From Bacteroidales bacterium (GTDB lineage Bacteria; Bacteroidota; Bacteroidia; Bacteroidales; UBA932), in the NCBI GenBank assembly GCA_017626555.1, contig JAGAIM010000116.1, positions 98,901 through 162,900 on the forward strand: a stretch of DNA of 64,000 nucleotides. The letters run 5' to 3'. The notes under the pieces were generated by a model, which was not told the DNA's origin, ran no database searches, and worked only from the letters and a program-made list of their open reading frames with translations. Position numbers and translations under genes: made by a program. The number at the start of each line of letters is the position of its first letter. The stretch's first letter is position 1. Below, in pieces: positions 46,026 through 55,624 of this stretch.

Positions 46026-47576
46026 TCAGCCGATTTCAACAGCCTTTATACGTTTTTCAAACTCGTCGTTATCGACAATGCTCTTGGTTTTTGCCCTTGT
46101 CTTGTATGTATATATCGTATGAACAGAATAGTTGAGAAACTTCGAGATTCTCTCGCTGTCTGTAATGCCAAGACGTATCAGGGCAAATATCCTCATCTCT
46201 GAAGTAAGAGAATTTGCTTTAGGGTCGATATAGCCTTCCGGGAAGAGACTCGCATATTCGCTGATGAATGAAGGGAAGATATTCAGGAAGCATTTGTCGA
46301 ATGATTCGTGCATACTTTCCCTTCTTTTGTTGACTTTGGAAAGTTTGGAAATATCCCTTAGGTCTTCATACTGGCGGGCGGTCAGTTTCTGGTTTATCGT
46401 CTTGTACATTTCCTCCACTTCGGAAAGGAACTCGGCATTTGCATAGAACGAGTTTCCGATATATTCGTCCTTGATCCTGTTAGCCTCTTGAAGTTGACGG
46501 CTTTTCTTCTGCAGTTTCTTATGCTGCTTGCGGAATACTATGAACACTGTCACAAGCATTGCCAGCATCAGAAAGCAGAGTATGGTGATTATTCCTATCT
46601 GGTTCCTCTGCTTTGTTATGGCATCGATTCTGGCTTTCTCGATGATCGGCAGTATCGGGTTGATACTGAGTTTCCTGTGCCTTGCATTGTAGAAATCCGC
46701 ATCAGCCAATGCCGTATGTATATAGGTATATGCCCTGTCAGGATGCTCTTCACACAGCATTTCGGCAAGGCGGTACAGTGCTGTGGTCTCCTTGGTGGCT
46801 GACAATATGTCGTATATGGCTGCTTTGGCCAGATATATCATCGAACTGTCGGTCTGTCCGAGTACCTTATATGCACCTCCGATGCTGGAGTGGATGATGG
46901 CCTTGTTGTGATCATTGATCTTATGCTGTTCAAGCAGGGTCTTGTAGAAGTCGATGCATTCCTTGTAGTGCCAATGCTTTATCTCGCATTGGGCTACAGC
47001 AAATGTATAGTCATAACTCTCTTTCGGTACGATTGCCATCAAAGAATCGGCATAGAGGGTCCCCAGACGAGTATATTCGTGACTCCAGTGTTCTGTGTTG
47101 TTGAAGTCCGATGCGTCATAATACAAACGATTGTATAATGAATAGTACTCTTTCCTGACTTGCAGTGAGGCATCACTTGCATCCACTTTCTTCATTTCAT
47201 CGAATGCTTCAAGAAAAAGTCCCGATGACATATAGCAGAATACAATTGCACAGCGTGACCTGATCATCTTGTCCTGATCGTTCATCTGCCTGGCCAGTTC
47301 GAGGGAACGGTTGGCGTAGAAATATGCAGAATCATATCTGAATGACTGATATTCTTCGAAAAGTCCATAATTGATCTCGTATTCCTTGCTGAAGGACGCC
47401 CCTCCCAGTTCCTGCCTCAGCAGATCTATCCTCTCCTGTTTCTGCTGCACATATATATCACTGTTCTCGATATAATTGTCCAGATCATTCAGGATAGATC
47501 GTAATTCATCCGATTTTGCTGCGGAGGTATATAATGCTGCTGTTAAAGCCGTTACGACAGTCAGGAGTTTTTTCAT
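46026..47576 (-). CDS. susR: SusR-like membrane-bound transcription regulator (DUF6377-type)
   Basis: Resembles SusR, the maltose-responsive activator of the Bacteroides starch genes. The start at 47576 opens a signal peptide (MKKLLTVVTALTAALYTSA). A helical, TPR-like sensor region covers ~30-320 (YFYANRSLELARQMND, ALADADFYNARH), one membrane segment lies at ~330-352 (IGIITILCFLMLAMLVTVFI), then a coiled coil (KKLQKKSRQLQEANRIKDEY) and a C-terminal LuxR-like HTH (~440-505: EMRIFALIRLGITDSERISKF, shown here as part, and YSVHTIYTYKTRAK). The order of sensor, membrane segment and HTH is that of SusR. Its place directly upstream of susC on the same strand matches the classical locus. Confidence 0.85.
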   Translation of the reverse strand: MKKLLTVVTALTAALYTSAAKSDELRSILNDLDNYIENSDIYVQQKQERIDLLRQELGGASFSKEYEINYGLFEEYQSFRYDSAYFYANRSLELARQMNDQDKMIRSRCAIVFCYMSSGLFLEAFDEMKKVDASDASLQVRKEYYSLYNRLYYDASDFNNTEHWSHEYTRLGTLYADSLMAIVPKESYDYTFAVAQCEIKHWHYKECIDFYKTLLEQHKINDHNKAIIHSSIGGAYKVLGQTDSSMIYLAKAAIYDILSATKETTALYRLAEMLCEEHPDRAYTYIHTALADADFYNARHRKLSINPILPIIEKARIDAITKQRNQIGIITILCFLMLAMLVTVFIVFRKQHKKLQKKSRQLQEANRIKDEYIGNSFYANAEFLSEVEEMYKTINQKLTARQYEDLRDISKLSKVNKRRESMHESFDKCFLNIFPSFISEYASLFPEGYIDPKANSLTSEMRIFALIRLGITDSERISKFLNYSVHTIYTYKTRAKTKSIVDNDEFEKRIKAVEIG

Positions 47577-47624
47577 AGGCACTGTATAAAGTTCCGTAAA
47601 CATAATCAAAATTCCGGTAAATCC

Positions 47625-47662
47625 AAAAAATCCCGTGACAACCGTCCTTGGCCATCACGGGA
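47625..47662 (-). terminator. Terminator of the nagB operon
   Basis: On the minus strand TCCCGTGA and TCACGGGA form an 8-bp perfect stem with a 16-nt loop, followed by TTTTTTGG. It lies 21 bp after the nagB stop and ends the nagB transcript before the susR-like gene. Confidence 0.85.
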
Positions 47663-47682
47663 TCTCATTGTTATTCAAGAAT

Positions 47683-48474
47683 TTAGATGTTGTTCTTCTC
47701 GATATCCTTGAAATATCTGTAAGTGTTCACTTTCAGTTCTCCTACAGCGAGTTCGTCAGCCACGATTATTCCGTGAGGATGAGCCTGGAGGGCTGAGAGA
47801 GTGCAGGCCTGTGAATATGCGCCTTCGATAGCAGACTTCAGAGCATTTGCCTTCTTATGGCCGAATGCAAGTACAAGCACTTCCTTTGCATCCATAACTG
47901 TGCCGACTCCCACAGTAAGGGCTGTTGTAGGCACCTTGCTGAGATCTCCGTCAAAGAAACGTGAATTCACGAGGATTGTGTCGTATGTGAGGCTCTTCAC
48001 TCTCGTGCGTGAGACAAGTGATGAATAAGGCTCGTTGAAAGCAAGGTGACCGTCTTCGCCGACTCCTCCCATAAACAGGTCGATTCCACCTGCTGCCTTG
48101 ATCTTCTCCTCGTATGCCGCGCATTCTACTGCAAGGTCTTCTGCATTACCGTTAAGGATGTTGATGTTTTCCTTCGGAACATCAACGTGGTCGAAGAAGT
48201 TTCTTGCCATAAATGAGTGATAACTTTCAGGATGCTCTTCAGGAAGTCCTACATATTCGTCCATATTGAATGTGATGACATTCTTGAACGATACCTCACC
48301 AGCCTTGTACATACGGATAAGTTCCTGATACGTTGCCACCGGAGTACCTCCAGTAGGAAGACCGAGAACGAAAGGCTTGTCTGTCACAGCAGCCTTTGCC
48401 TTAATGCGTGATACGATATAACGTGCAGCCCAGATAGAGCCCTTTGCACTGTTTTCATTAATTATTACTCTCAT
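47683..48474 (-). CDS. nagB: Glucosamine-6-phosphate deaminase
   Basis: A cytoplasmic enzyme that converts glucosamine 6-phosphate to fructose 6-phosphate and ammonia. The active-site stretches are intact: [21 protein letters not shown] with the conserved Asp, and [18 protein letters not shown] with the Asp, His and Glu that correspond to D141, H143 and E148 of the E. coli enzyme. The 263-aa length is standard. It follows the NagB-PIG-L fusion gene by 8 bp and is probably co-transcribed with it. No amino-sugar transporter or deacetylase nagA is in the window. Confidence 0.96.
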   Translation of the reverse strand: MRVIINENSAKGSIWAARYIVSRIKAKAAVTDKPFVLGLPTGGTPVATYQELIRMYKAGEVSFKNVITFNMDEYVGLPEEHPESYHSFMARNFFDHVDVPKENINILNGNAEDLAVECAAYEEKIKAAGGIDLFMGGVGEDGHLAFNEPYSSLVSRTRVKSLTYDTILVNSRFFDGDLSKVPTTALTVGVGTVMDAKEVLVLAFGHKKANALKSAIEGAYSQACTLSALQAHPHGIIVADELAVGELKVNTYRYFKDIEKNNI

Positions 48475-48482
48475 ATTGTTTG

Positions 48483-50396
48483 TTAAAATAGTTTTACAAA
48501 TACTTCAATTGCCTGATATTCTGCCATTCCAAGTTCGTTGTAGAGACGGGCAGTGTTCTGTGTCCTCTCTTCAGCCCTCTGCCAGAATTCACGAGGATCT
48601 TCTCCTGGGAAAGGAACGATGTCCTTCTGGGAGAGGTGACGATAGATTGCGTGACGCTTCTTGATGACTTCGTCAGGGCTGAGCGGAACTGCCATATCAA
48701 CCTTTCCGAGTTCCCACTCCATCCAGGCTCCTCTGTAGAGCCATACGTGACACTCTTTCAGCCATTCTGCGCCGCTAAGTTGATTGAGCGCTTCGAGAAC
48801 TGCTTCAGTACATACACGATGTGTGCCGTGAGGGTCAGCGAGGTCGCCGGCAAGATAGATCTGATGTGGCTGTACCTTCTGGAGAAGTTCGATGATGATG
48901 TCGATATCTGCCTGGGTGCGCTGTCCTTTCTTGATGCCTCCTGTCTCATAGAACGGAAGATTGAGGAAGTGAGTGTTGGTCTGGTCGTTAAGTCCGAATG
49001 AACGTACGGCACTCTTGGCCTCGGCGCGACGGATGGCACCTTTGAGATTGAGAAGTGCTCTTGGCTCTGGCTGTCCGGGCTTCTTGGATGCTATAATGGC
49101 TTTGACTTCGTCGAATCTGTCTCCGAATCCGAGTTCGCGTGCTGCATCCATATGCTGAAGGACAACATCATCGTGAACCGCAACGTTTCCTGAAGTCTCG
49201 TATGCGACGTGTACATCGTGTCCCTGCTCGGCAAGTCGGATGAATGTACCACCCATCGAGATCACATCATCATCAGGGTGTGGAGAGAATATGACCACTC
49301 TCTTAGGGAATGGAGAGGAAGGAACCGGTCTTGTACTGTCATCCGCATTCGGCTTTCCTCCCGGCCATCCTGAAATCGTATGCTGGAAGTCGTTGAATAC
49401 CTTTATGTTGATCTTATCATACGGACCGTGCTGCTCAAGAAGTTCTCCGAGTCCGTGCGCAAGATAGTCGCCCTGGGTGAGTTTGAGGATTGGCTTGTGA
49501 ACCTGCTCGCAAAGCCATACTATAGCCTTACGTATGAACTTAGGTGTCCATTCGCAAGGGCCTACGAGCCAAGGTGCTACATTTCTTGTAAGAAGGCTTG
49601 CTGCATTTTCTTCAGTGTAGAAAGAAATGTTCTCGTGCTGCTGGAGATATGATGCCGGACAAGCAGGATTCATCGGGTCTTCTACGACCTTCTTTACTAC
49701 TTCCGCCTTATCTTCGCCCCATCCGATCAGATATATCTTCTTTGCACTGAGCATTGTGGATATACCCATTGCGATAGCCTTGTCAGGGGTCTCATCCATA
49801 TTGGCGAAATTCTTGACCTGCCTCTTTCTTGATCCGTATGGGAGGAGCACAGTCCTTGTCCTGCTCTTGTCCGATGCGCCGGCTTCATTGAAGCCGATCT
49901 GTCCTTTTTCTCCTATTCCCATAATGAGGAGATCCAGACCTTTCGCTTTTGCGTCGAAATCTGCGCAGAATGCTGTAACTGATTCTGTATCAAGAATTTC
50001 GGTAAGTTTAGGGATGTGGACATTTTCAGGCTTTACATCAATGTTGCAGATGAGTTCTTCATAAAGCCTTCTGTTTCGGCTCTGACTGTCGGCAGGAGCA
50101 GGATAATATTCATCGATACTGAATATTTCCACATTGGCGAAAGATACTTTTCCTTCCTTATGATATCTTGAAAGGGCTTTGTATAAGAATATTGGTGATG
50201 AGCCGGTTGACAGTCCGAGACGATAGGTTCCTTCACAACCGTTGATCGCTTCGACAATCTTTTCAGCAAGACGTTCGCTTGCAACTTCTTCGTCTTCAAA
50301 AATATGTGCTGGTATCCTCTCGTAAGTGTGTTTGATACCGTTTGGAAGACCGGCCTCGATCAGGCCTCCGTCTTTAGGTAAGGAAAATTTCTTCAT
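48483..50396 (-). CDS. NagB-like and PIG-L (LmbE) fusion protein with altered NagB active site
   Basis: A two-domain cytoplasmic protein. The first ~290 residues follow the NagB fold ([24 protein letters not shown] with the conserved Asp). The second part (~365-560) is a PIG-L/LmbE N-deacetylase-type domain with the metal motif [14 protein letters not shown] (His373) and DPHGTHRVC. Fusions of this layout are common in Bacteroides and labelled glucosamine-6-phosphate deaminase. Here the NagB motif reads [13 protein letters not shown]: Lys164 and Gln166 occupy the places of the catalytic Asp141 and His143 of E. coli NagB. The NagB half is therefore probably inactive or changed in function, while the PIG-L half looks intact. 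Gene start is supported by a -7 box upstream. Confidence 0.85.
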   Translation of the reverse strand: MKKFSLPKDGGLIEAGLPNGIKHTYERIPAHIFEDEEVASERLAEKIVEAINGCEGTYRLGLSTGSSPIFLYKALSRYHKEGKVSFANVEIFSIDEYYPAPADSQSRNRRLYEELICNIDVKPENVHIPKLTEILDTESVTAFCADFDAKAKGLDLLIMGIGEKGQIGFNEAGASDKSRTRTVLLPYGSRKRQVKNFANMDETPDKAIAMGISTMLSAKKIYLIGWGEDKAEVVKKVVEDPMNPACPASYLQQHENISFYTEENAASLLTRNVAPWLVGPCEWTPKFIRKAIVWLCEQVHKPILKLTQGDYLAHGLGELLEQHGPYDKINIKVFNDFQHTISGWPGGKPNADDSTRPVPSSPFPKRVVIFSPHPDDDVISMGGTFIRLAEQGHDVHVAYETSGNVAVHDDVVLQHMDAARELGFGDRFDEVKAIIASKKPGQPEPRALLNLKGAIRRAEAKSAVRSFGLNDQTNTHFLNLPFYETGGIKKGQRTQADIDIIIELLQKVQPHQIYLAGDLADPHGTHRVCTEAVLEALNQLSGAEWLKECHVWLYRGAWMEWELGKVDMAVPLSPDEVIKKRHAIYRHLSQKDIVPFPGEDPREFWQRAEERTQNTARLYNELGMAEYQAIEVFVKLF

Positions 50397-50436
50397 AAAT
50401 ATGTGGTTTGATATAATTTTATCTTGGGATAAGATA

Positions 50437-50444
50437 CAAAGATA
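50437..50444 (-). promoter_or_regulatory. Candidate -7 box for the NagB-PIG-L / nagB operon
   Basis: The minus strand reads TATCTTTG, an exact TAnnTTTG match, ~40 bp before the start codon. The nearest TTTTGCC lies 23 bp upstream, a little far for a -33 element. Confidence 0.45.
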
Positions 50445-50546
50445 CTAAAATATATCTGAAAATATGGCAAAATTTGACTTCTATTTAAGGAATATGATAG
50501 GGTTAGGGTCGTTGATTCCCTTTCATCTGTTCTTTAAAAAATTCCG

Positions 50547-50562
50547 TTATCGGTAACGATAA
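50547..50562 (+). promoter_or_regulatory. Palindromic operator candidate upstream of the uronate operon
   Basis: TTATCG-GTAA-CGATAA is a perfect 6-bp inverted repeat with a 4-nt spacer, of the size and style bound by LacI-family repressors. It lies 15-30 bp upstream of the -7 box of the uronate operon, where the -33 element would be, so a bound repressor would block RNA polymerase. No LacI-type gene is in the window. Confidence 0.5.
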
Positions 50563-50576
50563 ATGTAATTTTTATA

Positions 50577-50584
50577 TATCTTTG
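50577..50584 (+). promoter_or_regulatory. Candidate -7 box for the uronate operon
   Basis: TATCTTTG matches TAnnTTTG exactly. Transcription would start near 50592, leaving a ~95-nt leader with a T-rich stretch (GAGGTTTTTTATC) before the kduD start. Confidence 0.5.
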
Positions 50585-50686
50585 TCATTATTAAGAAACT
50601 GTGAGGTTTTTTATCTTCATAGCGGTTGATAACTAATCAATACTTTCTTTTTGTAAAAAATAATGGTTTCTAAAAGATATTGAATT

Positions 50687-51481
50687 ATGGTCAATTTTTC
50701 ACTTGATGGTAAGGTGGCTCTTGTAACGGGAGCAGCATACGGAATTGGTTTTGCTATGGCTCAGGCACTCGCTGAGGCTGGAGCAAAGATAGCGTTTAAC
50801 TGCCGTTCACAGGCTAATATGGATAAAGCCTTGGAGGCATATAAGGCGCTTGGGATAGATGTCAAGGGATATATATGCGATGCTACTGACGAAGAAGCGG
50901 TCAAATCTATGGTTGCCGATATTGCTGCTACTCTTGGGCCAATCGACATCCTCGTGAACAACGCAGGTATCATCAAGCGTATTCCTATGCACGAAATGGC
51001 TGCAGAAGAGTTCCGTCAGGTTATTGATATTGATTTGGTGGCTCCATATATCTGTGCAAAGGCTGTGCTGCCTGGAATGATGGAACGTAGGTCGGGCAAG
51101 ATAATCAATGTATGTTCGATGATGTCTGAACTCGGACGCGAGACTGTGTCAGCGTACGCTGCTGCCAAGGGAGGACTTAAGATGTTGACAAGAAATATCG
51201 CTTCGGAGTATGGAGCATACAATATCCAGTGCAACGGAATCGGTCCTGGTTATATTGCTACTCCTCAGACAGCACCTTTACGTGAACGTCAGGCTGATGG
51301 CAGCCGTCATCCTTTCGACTCTTTCATAGTTGCCAAGACTCCTGCCGAACGCTGGGGAACACCGGAAGACCTGATGGGACCGGTTGTATTCCTTGCTTCT
51401 AATGCATCCGATTTCATAAACGGACACGTGCTGTATGTAGATGGCGGAATCCTGGCATATATCGGTAAACAACCAAAATAG
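50687..51481 (+). CDS. kduD: KduD-like SDR dehydrogenase (2-deoxy-D-gluconate 3-dehydrogenase / gluconate 5-dehydrogenase group)
   Basis: A cytoplasmic short-chain dehydrogenase. It has the NAD-binding motif VTGAAYGIGFAMAQAL, NNAGIIKR, and the catalytic Tyr-Lys pair in SAYAAAKGG (Y-x-x-x-K). In this operon, beside kduI, KDG kinase and KDPG aldolase, the expected reaction is reduction of 3-deoxy-D-glycero-2,5-hexodiulosonate (DKII) to KDG. Family members are also called gluconate 5-dehydrogenase, and sequence alone cannot separate them; context favours KduD. At 264 aa it is standard length. The permease gene follows 11 bp after the stop. Confidence 0.88.
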   Translation: MVNFSLDGKVALVTGAAYGIGFAMAQALAEAGAKIAFNCRSQANMDKALEAYKALGIDVKGYICDATDEEAVKSMVADIAATLGPIDILVNNAGIIKRIPMHEMAAEEFRQVIDIDLVAPYICAKAVLPGMMERRSGKIINVCSMMSELGRETVSAYAAAKGGLKMLTRNIASEYGAYNIQCNGIGPGYIATPQTAPLRERQADGSRHPFDSFIVAKTPAERWGTPEDLMGPVVFLASNASDFINGHVLYVDGGILAYIGKQPK

Positions 51482-51492
51482 TTTCTAGGTAT

Positions 51493-52908
51493 ATGGAACA
51501 AGTATTCAGTTATATCATTGGTCTGGGTGCTGCAGTGATGATGCCTATCATCTTCACCATTCTCGGTGTGTGCATCGGCATCAAATTCAGCAAGGCTCTC
51601 AAGAGCGGACTTCTCGTGGGAGTCGGTTTTGTGGGTCTTTCTGTCATTACTTCGCTTTTGACCAGCACTCTCGGTCCGGCACTGAGCAAGGTCGTGGAAA
51701 TATATGGACTTCAACTTAAGGTATTCGATATGGGATGGCCTGCTGCTGCGTCGGTTGCATATAATACCTCGGTTGGTGCGCTGATCATTCCTGTTTGTCT
51801 CGGAGTCAATATCCTGATGCTCCTTACCAAGACGACCAGGACGGTCAACATCGACCTTTGGAACTATTGGCATTTCGCATTCATCGGAGCAGTGGTCTAT
51901 TTTGCTTCCGAGAGTATTCTCTGGGGCTTTTTTGCAGCGATAGTATGTTATATTATCACTCTGGTTCTTGCAGACTATACCGCTGACAGATTCCAGAAAT
52001 TCTATGACGGAATGGAAGGAATTTCTATCCCGCAACCTTTCTGCCAGGGATTCGTTCCTTTTGCAGAAGTAATCAATAAAGGTCTTGACAAGATACCAGG
52101 TATGGACAAACTGGAGATCGATTCCGAGGGTCTGAAGAAGAAATTCGGACTTCTTGGTGAGCCTCTTTTCCTTGGTATCCTTGTGGGAATCATAATCGGT
52201 GCCCTTTCTTGTGAGACTTGGAAAGAAGTCGTAGAGAAGATCCCATATATCCTTGGAGTCGGAATCAAGATGGGAGCGGTTATGGAACTGATTCCTCGTA
52301 TAACTTCGCTCTTCATCGAGGGTCTGAAGCCTATTTCAGAGGCAACCCGTGAACTTATCAACAGGAAGTTCAAGGGAGCGAAAGGCCTCAATATCGGAAT
52401 GAGTCCGGCACTGGTTATCGGCCATCCTACTACTCTTGTGGTGTCACTTCTTCTGATTCCAGTGACACTTGTGCTGGCTGTTGTCCTCCCAGGAAACGAG
52501 TTCCTTCCGCTTGCTTCGCTTGCGGGAATGTTCTACATTTTCCCTCTGATTCTTCCTATCACAAAGGGTAATGTGGTGAAGTCTTTCATCATAGGCCTGG
52601 TTGTAATCCTTATCGGACTGTATTTCGTGACAGACCTGGCTCCTTTCTTTACGCAGGCTGCTCAGGATGTCTTCGCCAAGACAGGAGATGCTGCAGTGGC
52701 TATCCCTGAGGGATTTGAAGGTGGTTCGCTTGATTTTGCATCGAGCCCTCTCGCTTGGGTGGTATTCCATCTTTCATATTCGTTGAAGTGGATAGGAGTG
52801 ACAGTTCTCGTGCTCTTCACGATGTTCCTGATGTTCTTGAATCGTCGTGCTATCATCAGGTATCAGAAAGCATCCTGTGTGGAAAATACAGACAATAAAA
52901 CAGAATAG
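51493..52908 (+). CDS. PTS galactitol-type EIIC-like permease without EIIA or EIIB
   Basis: A polytopic inner-membrane protein with ten or more hydrophobic segments, matching the galactitol (EIIC-GAT / SgcC) type: [20 protein letters not shown] at the start, [47 protein letters not shown] and [24 protein letters not shown] normally works with phosphorylating EIIA and EIIB partners, and Bacteroidales generally lack a sugar PTS. None is present in this operon. Between kduD and kduI, it is likely to import a uronate product as a non-phosphorylating secondary transporter. The C-terminus has a short polar tail. Confidence 0.85.
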   Translation: MEQVFSYIIGLGAAVMMPIIFTILGVCIGIKFSKALKSGLLVGVGFVGLSVITSLLTSTLGPALSKVVEIYGLQLKVFDMGWPAAASVAYNTSVGALIIPVCLGVNILMLLTKTTRTVNIDLWNYWHFAFIGAVVYFASESILWGFFAAIVCYIITLVLADYTADRFQKFYDGMEGISIPQPFCQGFVPFAEVINKGLDKIPGMDKLEIDSEGLKKKFGLLGEPLFLGILVGIIIGALSCETWKEVVEKIPYILGVGIKMGAVMELIPRITSLFIEGLKPISEATRELINRKFKGAKGLNIGMSPALVIGHPTTLVVSLLLIPVTLVLAVVLPGNEFLPLASLAGMFYIFPLILPITKGNVVKSFIIGLVVILIGLYFVTDLAPFFTQAAQDVFAKTGDAAVAIPEGFEGGSLDFASSPLAWVVFHLSYSLKWIGVTVLVLFTMFLMFLNRRAIIRYQKASCVENTDNKTE

Positions 52909-52910
52909 AT

Positions 52911-53852
52911 ATGAAAAGAATTTTATTAATTACAGCAATGACAGTTATGACATTTGCAGCAAACGCACAGTTGAACTATAAGGTTCAGACCGCTTGCCAT
53001 CCTGATGATGTCAAGCATTATGACACGGAGCGTCTCCGCGGAGCCTTCCTTATGGAGAAGGTTATGGCTCCAGATGAAATCAACCTCACCTACACTCTTT
53101 ATGACCGTCTGATCTACGGTGGAGTGATGCCGGTCAGCAAGACTCTTGTTCTCGAGACTTTCGATGAACTCAAGGCTGAGCATTTCCTCGACAGAAGAGA
53201 ACTTGGAGTTATAAACGTCGGAGGTGACGGAGTCGTGACTGTTGACGGCAAGGAGTATCCTATGTCTTTCAAGGAAGGTCTTTATGTAGGATGTGGCAAG
53301 AAGGAAGTTACTTTCAGAAGCGTTGACCCTGCCAATCCTGCAAAATTCTATATCAACTCGACTCCTGCTTATAAGGAGTATGTCACTCAACTGATCACTA
53401 CAGACAAGAATGCGGATCCTAAGAAATATGCCATTGCTCAGTCTGACCATTATGGAAAGATGGAGGATAGCAATGACCGCATTGTAAATCAGTTGATAGT
53501 AAGTTCAGTACTCGGCAAGGTGAAAGGTGGCGGTACCAATCAGTTGCAGATGGGTCTTACCGAACTTCTTCCTGGTTCGGTCTGGAATACAATGCCGGCT
53601 CATACCCATACACGTCGTATGGAAGCATACTTCTATTTCAATGTGACACCTGGCAATGCGATCTGCCATCTTATGGGCGAGCCTAAGCAGCAAAGACTTG
53701 TGTGGATGCAGAACGAGCAGGCAATAACTTCGCCTGAGTGGTCGATTCACGCAGCAGCAGGAACCAGCAATTATATGTTCATCTGGGGAATGGGCGGTGA
53801 GAACCTGAACTACGGTGACAAGGATGAGATTCCATACACTGAAATGAGATAA
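52911..53852 (+). CDS. kduI: 5-keto-4-deoxyuronate isomerase with apparent signal peptide
   Basis: KduI isomerises 5-keto-4-deoxyuronate (DKI) to DKII. The cupin metal ligands are kept: His231 and His233 in [10 protein letters not shown], Glu238 and His280 in WSIHAAAG. Their spacing equals that of H196, H198, E203 and H245 in E. coli KduI, by recall. Unlike the ~278-aa cytoplasmic enzyme, this 313-aa protein begins with [20 protein letters not shown], a good Sec signal peptide with A-N-A cleavage, placed before the region that aligns with the E. coli N-terminus. A further ~12-residue insert lies near 160-200. A TTG at 52971 could start a cytoplasmic form instead. The gene follows the permease stop by 2 bp. 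Confidence 0.9.
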   Translation: MKRILLITAMTVMTFAANAQLNYKVQTACHPDDVKHYDTERLRGAFLMEKVMAPDEINLTYTLYDRLIYGGVMPVSKTLVLETFDELKAEHFLDRRELGVINVGGDGVVTVDGKEYPMSFKEGLYVGCGKKEVTFRSVDPANPAKFYINSTPAYKEYVTQLITTDKNADPKKYAIAQSDHYGKMEDSNDRIVNQLIVSSVLGKVKGGGTNQLQMGLTELLPGSVWNTMPAHTHTRRMEAYFYFNVTPGNAICHLMGEPKQQRLVWMQNEQAITSPEWSIHAAAGTSNYMFIWGMGGENLNYGDKDEIPYTEMR

Positions 53853-53865
53853 AAAATATATTATT

Positions 53866-54906
53866 ATGGCAAAAGTCATTACTTTCGGCGAGATTATGCT
53901 CCGCCTTTCAACTCCGGGATATCTCAGATTCTCGCAGGCAAAGCAGTTCGAGGCTACTTTTGGTGGCGGTGAGGCAAACGTTGCAGTATCGCTTGCAAAC
54001 TATGGTATTGAGACAGAGTTCGTGACCAGACTTCCTAAAAATGATATAGCGGCAGCCTGTGTCAAGGATCTTCATAGTTATGGAGTAGGTACAAAGCATT
54101 GTGTATATGGCGGTGACCGTCTGGGAATATATTTCCTTGAAACAGGTGCAGTGGCACGTCCAAGCAAAGTTGTCTATGACCGCGCATACTCATCAATCGC
54201 TCAGATTGAAAAAGGTATGATTGATTGGGAGAAGGTGTTTGAAGGTGCAGACTGGTTCCACTGGACAGGTATCACTCCGGCAATCAGCCAGGGCGCTGCG
54301 GACGTATGTCTCGAAGCCATCCAGGCTGCCAACAGGCTTGGTATCACAGTTTCTTGCGATCTCAACTACAGAAAGAATCTCTGGAAATACGGCAAGACTG
54401 CTTCGGAGGTTATGCCTGATCTCGTAGCAGGATGCGATGTTATCCTTGGTAACGAGGAGGATGCTGAGAAAGTGTTCGGAATCAAGCCGGAGGGCTTTGA
54501 TGTGACTGCAACCAAGGGAGAGGTGAATGCTGCAGAGTTCGAAAGCGTGTGCAAACAACTTATGGCAAAGTTCCCTCGTGCAAAGAAGGTTATCATCACT
54601 CTACGCGGATCGATCAATGCGAACCACAATACTTGGGGAGGAGTGCTTTATAGCGACGGAACTCTCTATCAGTCACCAAGATATGATATTACTCATATCG
54701 TTGACCGTGTCGGCGGCGGTGATTCATTTATGGGCGGTCTCATATATGGTCTGCTGACCTATACTGATGATGATCAGAAGGCACTCAATTTCGCAGTTGC
54801 GGCTTCCTGCCTCAAGCACACAATCTGTGGCGACTACAATCAGGTGACTGTTGCAGAGGTTGAGAACCTTATGAAGGGTGACGGTTCAGGACGAGTATCA
54901 AGATAG
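53866..54906 (+). CDS. kdgK: 2-keto-3-deoxygluconate kinase (PfkB family)
   Basis: A cytoplasmic sugar kinase that phosphorylates KDG to KDPG. It shows the PfkB-family N-terminal [34 protein letters not shown] with the Gly-Gly motif, [10 protein letters not shown], and the ATP and catalytic-base motif [17 protein letters not shown] with Asp. At 346 aa it is typical. It lies 13 bp after kduI and 4 bp before the aldolase gene, in one operon. It accepts KDG from the KduI/KduD route and can also use KDG made by mannonate dehydratase from the xylan region. Confidence 0.93.
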   Translation: MAKVITFGEIMLRLSTPGYLRFSQAKQFEATFGGGEANVAVSLANYGIETEFVTRLPKNDIAAACVKDLHSYGVGTKHCVYGGDRLGIYFLETGAVARPSKVVYDRAYSSIAQIEKGMIDWEKVFEGADWFHWTGITPAISQGAADVCLEAIQAANRLGITVSCDLNYRKNLWKYGKTASEVMPDLVAGCDVILGNEEDAEKVFGIKPEGFDVTATKGEVNAAEFESVCKQLMAKFPRAKKVIITLRGSINANHNTWGGVLYSDGTLYQSPRYDITHIVDRVGGGDSFMGGLIYGLLTYTDDDQKALNFAVAASCLKHTICGDYNQVTVAEVENLMKGDGSGRVSR

Positions 54907-54910
54907 TATT

Positions 54911-55576
54911 ATGGCAAAGTACAATAAATTACAGGTTATTTCGGCGATGAAGGAGACAGGAATGGTTCCTGTCTTCTACAATGCCGACCTCGAGACAGCA
55001 AAGGCTGTCGTGAAGGCTTGCTACGAAGGTGGCGTACGTGCCTTCGAATTCACCAACAGAGGCGATTTCGCTCACGAGGTGTTCGGTGAACTGGTCAAAT
55101 ATGCCAACAAGGAACTTCCGGGTATGATTCTCGGTATAGGTTCGGTGGTAGATCCTGCAACCGCGGCTCTTTATCTTCAGTTGGGAGCGAATTTCGTTGT
55201 CGGTCCTCTCTTCAATCCTGAGATTGCTCCGGTCTGCAACCGTCGTCTTGTGCCTTATTGTCCGGGATGCGGAACTGTGTCGGAGGTCGGCAAGGCTCAG
55301 GAACTTGGCTGTGATCTCTGCAAGGTGTTCCCAGGAGATGTTCTCGGACCTGCATTTGTGAAAGGTCTGAAGGCTCCTATGCCTTGGAGCCAGATTATGG
55401 TGACAGGAGGCGTAAAGCCGACCAAGGATAATCTCGAAGGCTGGTTCAAGGCTGGAGTGACTTGTGTCGGAATGGGAAGCAATCTCTTCCCTAAAGAGGC
55501 CATTGCAGCAAAGGACTGGGCGGCTATCACAGCACTCTGTCGTGATGCCCTTGATATAATCAAGTCGGTGAGATAG
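54911..55576 (+). CDS. eda: KDPG / 4-hydroxy-2-oxoglutarate aldolase
   Basis: A class I aldolase that splits KDPG to pyruvate and glyceraldehyde 3-phosphate. The start at 54911 ([17 protein letters not shown]) is chosen because the eleven upstream codons overlap kdgK. Family features are [20 protein letters not shown], a conserved Glu in [37 protein letters not shown] (read in two halves) and the Schiff-base Lys in [14 protein letters not shown]. The 221-aa mature frame matches the family. It is the last core gene of the uronate pathway. Confidence 0.94.
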   Translation: MAKYNKLQVISAMKETGMVPVFYNADLETAKAVVKACYEGGVRAFEFTNRGDFAHEVFGELVKYANKELPGMILGIGSVVDPATAALYLQLGANFVVGPLFNPEIAPVCNRRLVPYCPGCGTVSEVGKAQELGCDLCKVFPGDVLGPAFVKGLKAPMPWSQIMVTGGVKPTKDNLEGWFKAGVTCVGMGSNLFPKEAIAAKDWAAITALCRDALDIIKSVR

Positions 55577-55624
55577 TATTAAAGCATAGATTTTGTTGTG
55601 ACATCCATACAGGAGAATACTTGT

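Noticed and set aside
50397-50686. Small RNA or riboswitch in the leader between the nagB and uronate operons
   Set aside because: I see promoter boxes and a palindrome but no conserved riboswitch core or stable hairpin with a terminator.
52971-53852. Cytoplasmic KduI starting at TTG 52971
   Set aside because: Possible, but a well-formed signal peptide directly upstream in frame, with an ATG 2 bp after the previous stop, makes the longer form more likely. Kept as the main caveat to the export claim.
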